Shown: piece after piece, positions 8,581-17,529 of the stretch | Layout of the letters: each line of letters starts with the position of its first letter | Position numbering within the stretch: position 1 is the first letter of the stretch | NCBI RefSeq assembly: GCF_934747485.1 | Contig: NZ_CAKVGN010000007.1 | Location: 1 to 60,230, forward strand | Reading direction: 5' to 3' | From: an uncultured Brachyspira sp. | GTDB lineage: Bacteria; Spirochaetota; Brachyspiria; Brachyspirales; Brachyspiraceae | Length of the DNA: 60,230 nt | Program-made: the position numbers and the translations under genes | Notes under the pieces: model-generated | Database searches by the model: none | Seen by the model: the letters and a program-made list of their open reading frames with translations, nothing else | What the model was told of the DNA's origin: nothing

Positions 8581-9489
8581 ATGAATGATTTTAACATCAC
8601 TGTAGATACATTAAACAAAAAGAATGACTGTTTTGTAAGATATCTTTTTTCAAATCTTGGAAACGAGAAAATAGTATTAAACTTTGTTAATGCTGTGATG
8701 GATAATTTGAATTTCAAAACTTTTGAAACTTTAGAGATATTAAACCCATTTAACTTGCAGAAATATCTTAATTCAAAAGAAAGCGTAGTAGATATAAAAT
8801 GCACGGCAGATACCGGAGAAGTTGTTATAATAGAGATACAATTACAAGGCAATGAAACTTTTATTAAAAGAACATTGTTTTATTGGGCAAGTAATTATAG
8901 TTTGAACCTAAATAAAGGCGATGATTATAATAAACTTCTTCCTGTTATAAGTATAAATATTTTAGACTTTGTTTTATTTGACGGCATAGAAGATTGCTAC
9001 AGTTGTTATATATTAAAAGAATTAAAACACAACAAAATACTTACCGACCATTGTCAATTTCATTTTTTGGAATTGCCGAAATTTAATTATGATAAACAAC
9101 TAAACAAAGACTTAAATAGTTGGTACAAATTTTTTATTGGAGGCGAGAGAATGTCAAACCTAATAAAAGAAAACACAATATTTGATGAAGTAGATAAGAA
9201 ATGCAAATCATTTATATCAGAAAATCCATTACTTGATGTATATAAGATAAAGGAAGCAGAAGAATATTTTCAAAGAGAAACACTCCATAGAGAATGGGAG
9301 AAAGGAATAGAACAAGGTATAGAGAAAGGTATAGAGAAAGGAATGGAACAAGGTATAGAGAAAGGCAGAGAAGAAGGTAAAAAATATAGTACATTGATAA
9401 TAGCTAAGTCTATGAAAGAAGATGGGGCAGATTTTAAATTAATATCAAAATATACAGGATTAAACATAGAAGAAATAGAAAACCTTTAA
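8581..9489 (+). CDS. Rpn-family PD-(D/E)XK nuclease / putative transposase
   Basis: Member of the PDDEXK transposase-family (Rpn, recombination-promoting nuclease) group. Seen: N-terminal FVRYLFSNLGNEKIVLNFVNAV. The nuclease core follows near residues 62-83, with D in VVDIKCTAD and the E-x-Q pair in EVVIIEIQLQ. The C-terminus has a charged repeat built from EKGIEQG units (about residues 240-265), followed by a short helical end. These features are usual for the family. Family members are DNA endonucleases and are often mobile or multi-copy; what this one cuts is unknown. No Shine-Dalgarno is present, consistent with the leaderless promoter. Confidence 0.88.
   Translation: MNDFNITVDTLNKKNDCFVRYLFSNLGNEKIVLNFVNAVMDNLNFKTFETLEILNPFNLQKYLNSKESVVDIKCTADTGEVVIIEIQLQGNETFIKRTLFYWASNYSLNLNKGDDYNKLLPVISINILDFVLFDGIEDCYSCYILKELKHNKILTDHCQFHFLELPKFNYDKQLNKDLNSWYKFFIGGERMSNLIKENTIFDEVDKKCKSFISENPLLDVYKIKEAEEYFQRETLHREWEKGIEQGIEKGIEKGMEQGIEKGREEGKKYSTLIIAKSMKEDGADFKLISKYTGLNIEEIENL
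9297..9380 (+). repeat. Short tandem repeats within the Rpn gene
   Basis: Units of about 12 bases, variants of GGTATAGAGAAA and GGAATAGAACAA, encode alternating EKGI and EQGI. Near-identical units make this a likely site for slippage and length change. Confidence 0.8.
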
Positions 9490-9509
9490 TAATATACAAA
9501 TATAAAAAA

Positions 9510-9983
9510 TTATTTCAAAATTCTGTTTCTTGAAGCATGTGCCAAAGCAATAGCCACGGCGTCGGCAGTATCATCTTGCATTATACTTGAGTCTGTAAAA
9601 AGATTAACCATTTTTATAACAGCATCTTTATTAGCATTTCCATTTCCTGTTATTTGTGATTTTATTTCTCTTGGCTTGTATTCTCTAAAATCTATATTAT
9701 TCAAAGTAAGTGCTAATATTATAACCCCTCTTGCCTCAGCGACTTTTATAGCTGTTTTAGTATTTTTTGAAAAGAAAAGCTCTTCTATTGAAGCATTATC
9801 TGGTTTGTATTGTTTAATAAGTGAATCTAATTGAGTATATATATATGAGAGTCTTTGATTATATTTTTCATTTGAGAAAGTTTCGATAAGCCCAGAATTT
9901 ACTATTTTATACTCGGAGTTTTTAGCCTCTACAAAAGCATAACCGCATCTAGCAAATCCCGGGTCTATACCTAAAGTTATCAT
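9510..9983 (-). CDS. ruvC: Crossover junction endodeoxyribonuclease RuvC
   Basis: Resolves Holliday junctions together with RuvAB. Seen: D7 in GIDPG, E67 in SIEELFF, and the D138/D141 pair in MQDDTADA, the four acidic residues of the active site. The 157 aa length is typical. It follows yebC by 15 bases on the same strand, the common yebC-ruvC arrangement, and probably shares its transcript. ruvA and ruvB are not in the window. Confidence 0.96.
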   Translation of the reverse strand: MITLGIDPGFARCGYAFVEAKNSEYKIVNSGLIETFSNEKYNQRLSYIYTQLDSLIKQYKPDNASIEELFFSKNTKTAIKVAEARGVIILALTLNNIDFREYKPREIKSQITGNGNANKDAVIKMVNLFTDSSIMQDDTADAVAIALAHASRNRILK

Positions 9984-9998
9984 TATTTATTAATAATA

Positions 9999-10745
9999 TT
10001 ATTCTTCTTCTATTAAGTTATCAGTAATTTCTAAGTTAGTAGCTACAGCAGAAACATCATCATGATCTTCAAAAAGAGAAATTATTTTCATAACTTTTTT
10101 AGCATCATTTTCAGCTATAGTCATAGTGTTATCAGCCATACGTACAATCTCAGCACTTTCAGGCTCTATACCTTTAGCTTTTAAAGCATCAACTATAGAA
10201 GATAAAGCTTCCATAGGTCCAGTAACTGTAAATACCTCATCATCTTGTTCTATATCTTCAGCACCTGCATCAAGCACTATATCCATTAAGCCCTCTTCAG
10301 TATTTCCGGCAGCAGGAACCATTACAACAGCTTTTTTCTTAAACTGCCAAGAAACCGCACCGCTCTCAGCTAAGTTTCCGCCGTTTTTGCTAAATATTGA
10401 TCTTATCTCAGCAGCAGTTCTGTTTTTATTATCTGTAGCAACATCTACTATGATTGCAACGCCGCCTGGAGCATAACCCTCATAAGACATTTCTTCTATA
10501 TTAGCACCTTCACCAGCACCAGCACCTCTTTTAATGGCTCTGTCTATATTATCATTAGGCATGTTAGTACCTTTAGCTTTAACTATAACCATTCTTAATC
10601 TTGCATTTTGGTCTGGGTCTGGGCTTCCGCCTTCTTTTACTGCGATTGTAATTTCTTTTGCTATTTTTGACCAAATCTTACCTTTCTTTGAATCATTTGC
10701 GGCTTTTTTATGTTTAATACTAGCCCACTTGGAGTGTCCTGACAT
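9999..10745 (-). CDS. yebC: YebC/PmpR family protein
   Basis: Cytosolic protein of the YebC/TACO1 family. Members act as regulators and in helping ribosomes through difficult sequences. Seen: the invariant start MSGHSKWASIKHKKA, then MPNDNIDRAIKRG near residue 60 and YEGYAPGGVAI. The length of 248 aa is standard. AGAGGTGTAA upstream of the ATG supplies a ribosome site. It heads the yebC-ruvC pair. Confidence 0.95.
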   Translation of the reverse strand: MSGHSKWASIKHKKAANDSKKGKIWSKIAKEITIAVKEGGSPDPDQNARLRMVIVKAKGTNMPNDNIDRAIKRGAGAGEGANIEEMSYEGYAPGGVAIIVDVATDNKNRTAAEIRSIFSKNGGNLAESGAVSWQFKKKAVVMVPAAGNTEEGLMDIVLDAGAEDIEQDDEVFTVTGPMEALSSIVDALKAKGIEPESAEIVRMADNTMTIAENDAKKVMKIISLFEDHDDVSAVATNLEITDNLIEEE

Positions 10746-10893
10746 ATTACACCTCTGTTTTATTAGATTTTTTATTTATAGATTTTATTTAAAATATTAC
10801 TTGCCTAGATTATATAACAAAAACTAACTATTGTCAAATTTTATTTATTTATTTTAAAAACAAATTAAAGTATTAAATTATATCAAATATGTT

Positions 10894-11832
10894 TTATACT
10901 TCCCTCTTTATATTAGGTGTGTAAATTATTCTTCTGAAATCAGAGTCTTTATTGTCCATATCGCCTAAAAATATTCTTTCATGTTTAGGTAGTTTTTCAT
11001 AAGCCTCTTTCAATAATTCTCTGTTATAATCTGAAGGATATACAAGATAATTATGGTAGCATTTTATTGCATAATCAAAAGCATTTTCTTTACCTGAAAT
11101 CTCTTTTATATTTTCTTCTATCTCTTTTAATTTTTCTTTTTTATTTGTGTATTTTAAAGTTGGTTTTAATTTAAGTTTTGCAAGATTTTCTATTATAATA
11201 GTATCATCTTCTTTTGGATATAAAACCAGTTCATTTTTATCAAACATATTTTTTATATTATCAAAGTTATATATATTATTGTCATTATATATTGATATTG
11301 TTTCATCATCATAAATGGTGTAGTAAGTTAAGAATATTTCTTTGTTAGATGAATAATGAGAAGATTTTCTAAATATAAAATAACTTTTACCATTGGATAA
11401 ATCATATCCAAATTCCTTTTTCATTTTAAAATCAATTGGAATTGCCAAAAATGATACTTTTAATTTTTCCCATTTTTCTATCTCTCTTTGAGTAGTTTTA
11501 TAAATATTCTGCATTTCAGGATTCATTTCTTTTAATATGCTTTTAATGTATTTATAATAATCATCTTTATGCATCCACTGAGATTCTAAAATTTCAAAAT
11601 CACCTATACCACGAATATTTAATTCCTCATTATCTTCTATAAATGATACAACCCATTTTTTCTCTAATGCTTTTTCAAACTGATAAATATCAAATTTATC
11701 CCAAGCACTAACTATGCCATCTTCATAAATTGCTAAATTAGAGAGGAAATAAGAACCATTTTTTATAATACCGAAAAAACTTCTCCCTTCAACTCTTTCT
11801 TTTCTATACACATTATTTTTATACATATACAC
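10894..11832 (-). CDS. Hypothetical protein with two related domains
   Basis: I do not recognise this family. Seen: no signal peptide or membrane segment, and 312 aa rich in Lys, Glu, Tyr and Ile. An N-terminal unit (about 20-90: FLSNLAIYEDGIVSAW, then FEKALEKKWVV) looks like a diverged copy of a later one (about 150-225: FLTYYTIYDDETISIY, then IKNMFDKNELV). Both have strands, a D-rich turn, a helix and two more strands. A helical link and a Lys/Glu-rich helix separate and follow them. It is monocistronic. No clear ribosome site precedes ATG 11832; a second ATG two codons later is possible. Confidence 0.7.
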   Translation of the reverse strand: MYMYKNNVYRKERVEGRSFFGIIKNGSYFLSNLAIYEDGIVSAWDKFDIYQFEKALEKKWVVSFIEDNEELNIRGIGDFEILESQWMHKDDYYKYIKSILKEMNPEMQNIYKTTQREIEKWEKLKVSFLAIPIDFKMKKEFGYDLSNGKSYFIFRKSSHYSSNKEIFLTYYTIYDDETISIYNDNNIYNFDNIKNMFDKNELVLYPKEDDTIIIENLAKLKLKPTLKYTNKKEKLKEIEENIKEISGKENAFDYAIKCYHNYLVYPSDYNRELLKEAYEKLPKHERIFLGDMDNKDSDFRRIIYTPNIKREV

Positions 11833-11990
11833 ACCATTAGAAAGATAAAATAATAACTATAATTTTTTTATACATAAAAACCTCCTAATTTTATTATATA
11901 AAAAAATATATTAGTATTATCATAAATAACCTTATATAATTATAGTCTAATAAATAGGAGTTAGTAAATCAAATTTTTATGCAATTTTTT

Positions 11991-12030
11991 TAAAAAAAAA
12001 GCCCATTAGTATAAAAATACCAATGAGCTT
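11991..12030 (-). terminator. Terminator of flaB
   Basis: Read on the minus strand, AGCTCATTGGTAT pairs with ATACTAATGGGCT around a short T loop and runs into nine T. It lies 30 bases after the flagellin stop. Confidence 0.85.
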
Positions 12031-12059
12031 TTTACTATATTTGTAATAAGACGACTAAA

Positions 12060-12896
12060 TTATCCTATAATTCTCATTATAGATTGGTTTTTCATATTAG
12101 CATTAGCCAACATAGCAGCACCAGTTTGCTGTAAGATTTGTTCACGAGTATAAGCAACCATAGATTGAGCCATATCAGCATCTCTTATAACACTTTCAGA
12201 AGCGATAGTGTTTTCAGTAGCTATCATTAAGCTTTTTACCATAGATTCCATTCTGTTTTGAACAGCACCTAATTCAGCTCTTTGAGCAACAACCATTTGT
12301 ATACCTTCATCTATTCTTCCTAAAGATTGGTTAGCAGTTTCAGCAGAAGAGATAGAAAGAGGAGTATCACCGCCAACTTGTAAGTTAGCAGCAGTCATAG
12401 CACCTATATTAACAGAAACTCTTTGATCCATATTAGCACCAATGTGGAAAGTGATAGGAGTTTGACCGTCAGCAGCGAAACGACCAGTTAACATGTTCAT
12501 TTTGTTGAATTCAGCTTGAGAAGCGATTCTGTCAACTTCAGCTACTAATTGATTAACTTCTACTTGAATTAAAGCTCTGTCGCTGTCAGAATATATACCG
12601 TTAGCAGACTGAATAGCTAATTCTCTCATTCTTTGCATAATGTTAGTAGTTTCATTTAAGTAACCTTCAGTAGTTTGAATGAAAGAAATACCATTTTGAG
12701 CATTTCTAGTAGCTTGTTGTAAGCCGCGATATTGAGAACGCATTTTTTCAGATACTGCTAAACCAGAAGCATCATCACCTGCAGTATTGATTCTCATACC
12801 GCTTGAAAGTTGTTGGATTGTTTTTGTCATTTGATTGCCAGTTAAGTTTAACTGCCTGTTTGCATTTAATGCAGAAACATTATTGTTGATAATCAT
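12060..12896 (-). CDS. flaB: Flagellar filament core protein FlaB
   Basis: Flagellin of the periplasmic filament. Seen: the canonical N-terminal domain (MIINNNVSALNANRQL, QLSSGMRINTAGDDASG), a short central region with no variable outer domain, and the C-terminal domain ending LANANMKNQSIMRIIG. A 278 aa length and no D2/D3 fit spirochaete FlaB, which is exported without a cleaved signal. The strong ribosome site GGAGGG sits eight bases before the ATG. Brachyspira carries several flaB paralogues, and I cannot tell which this is. Base usage (more G/C in the third position) is that of a highly expressed gene. Confidence 0.96.
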   Translation of the reverse strand: MIINNNVSALNANRQLNLTGNQMTKTIQQLSSGMRINTAGDDASGLAVSEKMRSQYRGLQQATRNAQNGISFIQTTEGYLNETTNIMQRMRELAIQSANGIYSDSDRALIQVEVNQLVAEVDRIASQAEFNKMNMLTGRFAADGQTPITFHIGANMDQRVSVNIGAMTAANLQVGGDTPLSISSAETANQSLGRIDEGIQMVVAQRAELGAVQNRMESMVKSLMIATENTIASESVIRDADMAQSMVAYTREQILQQTGAAMLANANMKNQSIMRIIG

Positions 12897-13225
12897 AGTT
12901 ACTACCCTCCATGAATAGTCATTAAAAAATTATAATTTCCAAATTTATTATGTTTTAATATATTATTTAGTCATCCCCTACAAAATAATAACATAATATA
13001 TAGATATATTATAATATTTTTTAAAAAAAAGTAAATACTAATTTTTTCAAAAAAAATTCCGATAGAGAGAATTGCACCTCAAATTAATAAGTTCTTTCTT
13101 TAATAATATTTAAAAAACATCAATATTTTTTTATAAAAAAATCAAATTTACACAAACAAAACTTCTAATTTTGACAAATAATGAAATTATTAGTATAATA
13201 TTTAATAACTTATTAAAGGCAATAT
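12897..13225. promoter_or_regulatory. Divergent promoter region flaB / xth
   Basis: About 330 bases with no gene. The xth side has a consensus promoter (13171-13199). On the flaB side there are several TATA-like stretches, but I found no convincing sigma-28 pair, so the flaB promoter is not assigned. Confidence 0.5.
13171..13199 (+). promoter_or_regulatory. Consensus sigma-70 promoter of xth
   Basis: TTGACA, a 17-base spacer and TATAAT: a full match to the housekeeping consensus, ending 26 bases before the ATG. Confidence 0.8.
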
Positions 13226-14008
13226 ATGAGTACACTAAAAATAATTTCTTGGAATGTTAATGGCATAAGAGCAGCATACAAAAAAGGCTTATTAGATTTT
13301 ATTAAAAAAGAAGATGCTGATATAATATGTTTGCAAGAGACTAAGGCTTTTGAAGAACAGCTTCCTGAAGATTTAAGAAACATAGAAGGATATCAGCTCT
13401 TTATTAACCCTGCAGACCCTGAAATAAGAAAAGGCTACAGCGGAGTTGCAATATATAGCAAATTAAAGCCAAATAAAGAAATTAAAAATAAATTTGGTTC
13501 TAAATTTACAGACAGAGAAGGAAGAATACTTGCTTTAGAGTTTGATGATTTTACTATATTTAATGTTTATTTTCCTAATGGCGGTAAATCTGAAGAACAT
13601 TTTAATTATAAACTTTCTTTTTATGATGAAATGACCAAGCATATGATAAAATTAAAAGAGAAGACCAATGTAATATTATGCGGCGATATGAATATTGCTC
13701 ATGAGGCTATAGACTTGGCTAGACCTAAAGAAAATGAAAAGAGTATTGGGTTTTTGCCTGTAGAACGCGAACGTATAACAAAATTTTTAAATAGCGGTTT
13801 TACTGATACTTTTAGAATGTTTGTGAAAGAAAATGGTCATTATAGTTGGTGGGATATGAAGACTCGTTCAAGAGAGAAGAATGTGGGCTGGAGAATAGAT
13901 TATTTCTTTGTTAATAATGAAATATCAAACAACATTAAAAGGGCTGATATTTTAACTGATGTTCTTGGAAGCGACCATTGCCCTATATTAATTGAATGGG
14001 ATAGATAA
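13226..14008 (+). CDS. xth: Exodeoxyribonuclease III / AP endonuclease
   Basis: Base-excision-repair enzyme that cuts at abasic sites. Seen: the EEP fold with NVNGIRAA, CLQETK (metal Glu), YSGVAIYS, GDMNIAHEAIDLARP, GWRIDYFFVN and the C-terminal SDHCPI (catalytic His). The length of 260 aa is usual. The promoter is a perfect consensus, and the upstream untranslated region is short. It is followed by the STAS gene after about 90 bases. Confidence 0.96.
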   Translation: MSTLKIISWNVNGIRAAYKKGLLDFIKKEDADIICLQETKAFEEQLPEDLRNIEGYQLFINPADPEIRKGYSGVAIYSKLKPNKEIKNKFGSKFTDREGRILALEFDDFTIFNVYFPNGGKSEEHFNYKLSFYDEMTKHMIKLKEKTNVILCGDMNIAHEAIDLARPKENEKSIGFLPVERERITKFLNSGFTDTFRMFVKENGHYSWWDMKTRSREKNVGWRIDYFFVNNEISNNIKRADILTDVLGSDHCPILIEWDR

Positions 14009-14101
14009 TTGTATTTTTTTATTCAAGCTATATAAAACTATAATATTGATTTTTTAATTATATATAATAAAATTAAAAGATGTATATAAGGAGTTAAAAG
14101 A

Positions 14102-14434
14102 ATGGTTAGTACTGTTATAGATGGGAAGACTGCTATTATTAATATAGAAAAAAACATCATATCTGAAAATGTTGATATATTAGAAGAAAAGCTCAATTAT
14201 GTAAAAGATGCCGGAATATTAAATTTCGTATTTGATTTTCATAATATAGATTATATGTGTTCTTCTGCTTTAGGATTAATAGCTTCCGCTTTAAGAGTAT
14301 CCGGTGAAAATGGCGGAAAGGTGTATTTCTGTTCTTTAAGCAGTAAATTAACAAGCTTATTTGAAGCTACAAGATTTCTCACTATAGTAAATACTGCCAA
14401 AGATGTTGACGAGGCTTTAAGCAATATCAAATAA
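14102..14434 (+). CDS. STAS-domain anti-sigma factor antagonist
   Basis: SpoIIAA/RsbV-like partner-switch protein. Seen: one STAS domain in 110 aa, with the phosphorylation-loop region DYMCSSALGLI near residues 54-64. Ser58 or Ser59 stands where family members are phosphorylated. A clear AAGGAG ribosome site precedes the ATG. The cognate kinase and sigma or target protein are not nearby, so its pathway is open. It is 16 bases from the YggT gene and probably co-transcribed. Confidence 0.85.
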   Translation: MVSTVIDGKTAIINIEKNIISENVDILEEKLNYVKDAGILNFVFDFHNIDYMCSSALGLIASALRVSGENGGKVYFCSLSSKLTSLFEATRFLTIVNTAKDVDEALSNIK

Positions 14435-14450
14435 ATAACAATGAGGGTTT

Positions 14451-14771
14451 ATGCTAATACAGATTATTAATTTTATATATGTTCTTATAATGCAGGCTTT
14501 AAGACTTTATTCATTTATATGGTTTATATGGATTATTATTAGCTGGCTTACGGCTTTTGGTGCTATACATTTAGATTATTATAACCCAATAGTTAATTTC
14601 TTTTATAGAATTACTGATGGGGTTATAGATAAAATTTTTGGGAATTTTAGAGACAAGCTTATAATAGGAGTGATAGATTTATCTCCTTTAGTATTTTTGC
14701 TTATACTTCAGATGGTTGTACCGCCTCTAATCACTATGCTATATAGATTTATAATTCGTTTATTATACTAA
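14451..14771 (+). CDS. YggT-family membrane protein
   Basis: Small integral membrane protein. Seen: two hydrophobic blocks (about 4-35 and 75-105) around a short polar loop that contains NPIVNFFYRITDGVIDKIF, the conserved YggT pattern of P-x3-F-x-R-x-T-D. Members of the family are tied to osmotic tolerance and cell-division-site organisation in other bacteria; its job here is unknown. TGAGGGTTT supplies the ribosome site. Confidence 0.85.
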   Translation: MLIQIINFIYVLIMQALRLYSFIWFIWIIISWLTAFGAIHLDYYNPIVNFFYRITDGVIDKIFGNFRDKLIIGVIDLSPLVFLLILQMVVPPLITMLYRFIIRLLY

Positions 14772-14797
14772 TAATTTAGTATACATATAACTTTTTT

Positions 14798-14960
14798 ATT
14801 CAACTTTTCCGACGAAAAAAGCAAAAATATTTTAACTTTATTATATATAAAACAATAACTGTTTTTAAGTTAAAAATGCAGTATTTTTATTATTTTATAT
14901 ATACCTATCCTACTGCTCTCAAAGCTGCGGCTAAGACATACAAATAATAAAAACATAAAA
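14798..14960 (+). repeat. Degenerate composite element
   Basis: A decayed B module (TTCAACTTTTCCGACG) and a decayed A module (AAAATGCAGTATTTTT) are in the same order as in the full copies. The hairpins are partly lost. Confidence 0.5.
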
Positions 14961-14968
14961 ACTAAATT

Positions 14969-14997
14969 TTGACAAAATGCAAAATTTTTTGTATATT
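14969..14997 (+). promoter_or_regulatory. Promoter of the TPR/Sel1 gene
   Basis: TTGACA, a 17-base spacer and TATATT, 35 bases before the ATG. Confidence 0.65.
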
Positions 14998-15031
14998 TTA
15001 CTAAGCATTATAAAAAATCGGAACTATTCTT

Positions 15032-17152
15032 ATGGACTTTTTAGAAGATATTAATAAATATATTAATGATGGTGATTATAAAAGAGCCATAGAAGAATTA
15101 AATTTATTAATATACGAAAACCCTGATAATGCCAAAGCTTTTTATATGCGTGGTAAGTTTAGATTTATAGATTTACAAAAAAATAAATATGACTATTCAA
15201 GTGCAAATCTTTCTTTAATATATTCAAATATAGAGTATGACCTTCTTCATTCTATAGAAATGGACCCTAATATAATTGATGCCTATAGGGGGTTAATGTA
15301 TTTTAATAGAGATATAGGGAACATAGATAAAGAGAGAGAATATGCACAGATTTTGTTTGAAAAAGATAATAAGTCTTATGATGCCTTGCTTATGCTTGCT
15401 AATAGTTATCTAAACAATGGAGAGAATGCTTCTGACTTTCATCAGGCTATTGGTTATTATGATGATTTTATTGATAGAGTTGATATTGAAGAGTCTAAGG
15501 TTGCAAGGTTTGAGAGGGGACTTTGCTATTATAATTTAAATATATTAATTAAGGCAGACTATGAAGCTAATGAGCTTATAAAAGATTTTCCTTTTTATGA
15601 TGATGCTTATTTTCTAAAGGCCATTGCATTGGCTAAACAGGGTGTTGACAGTGAGTTTTATTATGATGCTTTATTATTTTTAAATAGGGCTATAGAGCTT
15701 AATAATAAAAATTATAATGCCATTTATGAAAGGGCTGAATGGTATTTCAGTAAAGAAGATTATTTGAATGCTATAGAAAATTACGACATACTGCTTGAAA
15801 CTGACAATAAATATAAATTGGCTGCTTTGCTTGGAAAAGCTGAGGCTTTGCATGATTATATTGTAAGCGGTAAATGCTATACGGAAAAAAAACATCTTAA
15901 TGAAGCATTTTCTTTATTAGATAAAATAATAAAAAACTTTTCTTTAGATAAAAAATATATGAGATATAAATATTATAGGGGTAATTTATATGCTTATATT
16001 GGAGAGACTGATAAGGCCAAAGATGAATTTGATGATATACTAAAAAACAATGATGACTTTAACGAATGGTTTTATAATGATATGTTAGAGTTCTGTTATT
16101 ATAATGCCAAAACAGATGATGATTACAAAAAGCTTATTAAGTATTTAAACAAAAATAATAAAACTTTAATATATAAAACATTTTCTTATTATAAACTAAA
16201 AAACTATAAAGAATCAGCATTATCTGCAAAAGAAATATTGGATAATTTAAATAATAATATAGAATATTTTAATAATGATGAAGATATCTATCATTTAAGA
16301 TATATATATGCTTTTTCGCTAATAAAGATAAAATCTCATGATTATGAAACAATAATAGAAAACTTAAAAATATCATTAAACAGCAGCGAACTAAATAAAG
16401 CAATAATATACAGAAAAATAGCAAAAGTGATGATATACAACATACCTCAAAAATATTATTATGAAGGCATTAAATATTTAGAAATGGCAATAAATATGAA
16501 CGACTTTTTTGCCTATTATATATATTCAAAAGAGCTATTTTATGGAAACATTCTAACCCCCTCTCCAGAACTCGCAATAGGAATGGCTAATACTTCTGTT
16601 GATTTACACAGCACATTTGAACCGTCTTATATTATTTTGGGAAGAGCATATGAACTAGGAAGAGGAATAGAGAAAAATGAAGATAAAGCTTTTGAAATAT
16701 ATTATAAATCTAATGAAATAGCAAAGATGAATAATTATCATTCATCTTGCTCTAAAGCAGCACTTTCGCATTGTTATTATAATGGCATTGGTGTAAATAA
16801 AAATGAAGCTTTGGCATTGGAATTAATAAAAAATGCTGTAGATAATTATAGCGAAAATTGTCATGACTATGTTTTATTATTGTACGCATATTTTGCTCTT
16901 ACTTGCAAAGAGGGTTTTAGTTTAGAGAAGGCTGCCTCTATTTTTGATGAGGGTATTACATATCATAATAGCCTATCTTTTATTATGACTTTTAAGCGTG
17001 TTTATAAAAAACTTGGCAACAGTTCTATGGTAAAAAAACTTGCTGGTATTGAAAAAGAAACTCTAAAAAATACAGGCGAGTTTAATTTAAATTATTTAAG
17101 AAAATACATAAAAAACTATAATGAATATTATCCAATAGTATTTAATAGATAA
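15032..17152 (+). CDS. TPR and Sel1-like repeat protein
   Basis: A 706 aa cytosolic helical-repeat protein; no signal peptide. Seen: TPR-like pairs from residue 1 to about 430, for example YKRAIEELNLLIYENPDNAK and AIELNNKNYNAIYERAEWYF. Towards the C-terminus there are Sel1-type units with GRAYELGRGIEKNEDKAFE and SHCYYNGIGVNKNEALAL. Such arrays act as scaffolds; no enzymatic domain is visible. It is monocistronic, with its own promoter. Confidence 0.85.
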   Translation: MDFLEDINKYINDGDYKRAIEELNLLIYENPDNAKAFYMRGKFRFIDLQKNKYDYSSANLSLIYSNIEYDLLHSIEMDPNIIDAYRGLMYFNRDIGNIDKEREYAQILFEKDNKSYDALLMLANSYLNNGENASDFHQAIGYYDDFIDRVDIEESKVARFERGLCYYNLNILIKADYEANELIKDFPFYDDAYFLKAIALAKQGVDSEFYYDALLFLNRAIELNNKNYNAIYERAEWYFSKEDYLNAIENYDILLETDNKYKLAALLGKAEALHDYIVSGKCYTEKKHLNEAFSLLDKIIKNFSLDKKYMRYKYYRGNLYAYIGETDKAKDEFDDILKNNDDFNEWFYNDMLEFCYYNAKTDDDYKKLIKYLNKNNKTLIYKTFSYYKLKNYKESALSAKEILDNLNNNIEYFNNDEDIYHLRYIYAFSLIKIKSHDYETIIENLKISLNSSELNKAIIYRKIAKVMIYNIPQKYYYEGIKYLEMAINMNDFFAYYIYSKELFYGNILTPSPELAIGMANTSVDLHSTFEPSYIILGRAYELGRGIEKNEDKAFEIYYKSNEIAKMNNYHSSCSKAALSHCYYNGIGVNKNEALALELIKNAVDNYSENCHDYVLLLYAYFALTCKEGFSLEKAASIFDEGITYHNSLSFIMTFKRVYKKLGNSSMVKKLAGIEKETLKNTGEFNLNYLRKYIKNYNEYYPIVFNR

Positions 17153-17167
17153 TTATCATTTTACTTT

Positions 17168-17196
17168 TTGACAAAAAATCATATTATATATATTAT
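17168..17196 (+). promoter_or_regulatory. Promoter of the DUF1858 gene
   Basis: TTGACA, a 17-base spacer and TATTAT. AGAGAGGA precedes the ATG as ribosome site. Confidence 0.6.
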
Positions 17197-17230
17197 ATAG
17201 GAACTAAAAAATTATAAGAGAGGATAAATT

Positions 17231-17437
17231 ATGATAAATAAAACTATGAGTATAGGGGAAATTATACAGATATTTCCAGATTCAGTAGAGATTATGATGA
17301 GCTATGGCCTTCATTGTGTAGGATGCCATGTTGCAAGCTGGGAGAGCCTTGAAGAAGGATGCAGAGGTCATGGAATGGACGATGAAAAAATAGATAATTT
17401 AGTTAAAGAAATAAATGAAAGATGTTCTAAAAACTAA
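17231..17437 (+). CDS. DUF1858 domain protein
   Basis: A 68 aa protein consisting only of the DUF1858 domain. Seen: MSIGEIIQIFPDSVEIMMSYG, then HCVGCHVASWESLEEG with the conserved C-x2-C pair, and a third Cys in GCRGHGM. In anaerobes this domain occurs alone or fused to hybrid-cluster and other redox proteins. A metal or redox role is likely but not proven. It has its own promoter and terminator. Confidence 0.88.
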   Translation: MINKTMSIGEIIQIFPDSVEIMMSYGLHCVGCHVASWESLEEGCRGHGMDDEKIDNLVKEINERCSKN

Positions 17438-17473
17438 TATTTATTTACTAAAATATTTTAATAAATAAAAAAA

Positions 17474-17507
17474 CAAAAAAGCTTCGTTTAATATACGAAG
17501 CTTTTTT
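17474..17507. terminator. Bidirectional terminator between the DUF1858 and FlgN-like genes
   Basis: AAAAAAGCTTCGT pairs with ACGAAGCTTTTTT around TTAATAT. There are A and T runs on both sides, and the flanking genes converge. Confidence 0.88.
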
Positions 17508-17529
17508 ATATTATTTCATTTTATATTAT

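Noticed and set aside
10126..10476. 116-residue plus-strand frame
   Set aside because: Antisense to yebC, which is certain.
13055..13080. TTCCGATAGAG as a sigma-28 -10 box between flaB and xth
   Set aside because: It faces away from flaB, and no TAAA box stands at the right distance; xth has a better housekeeping promoter.
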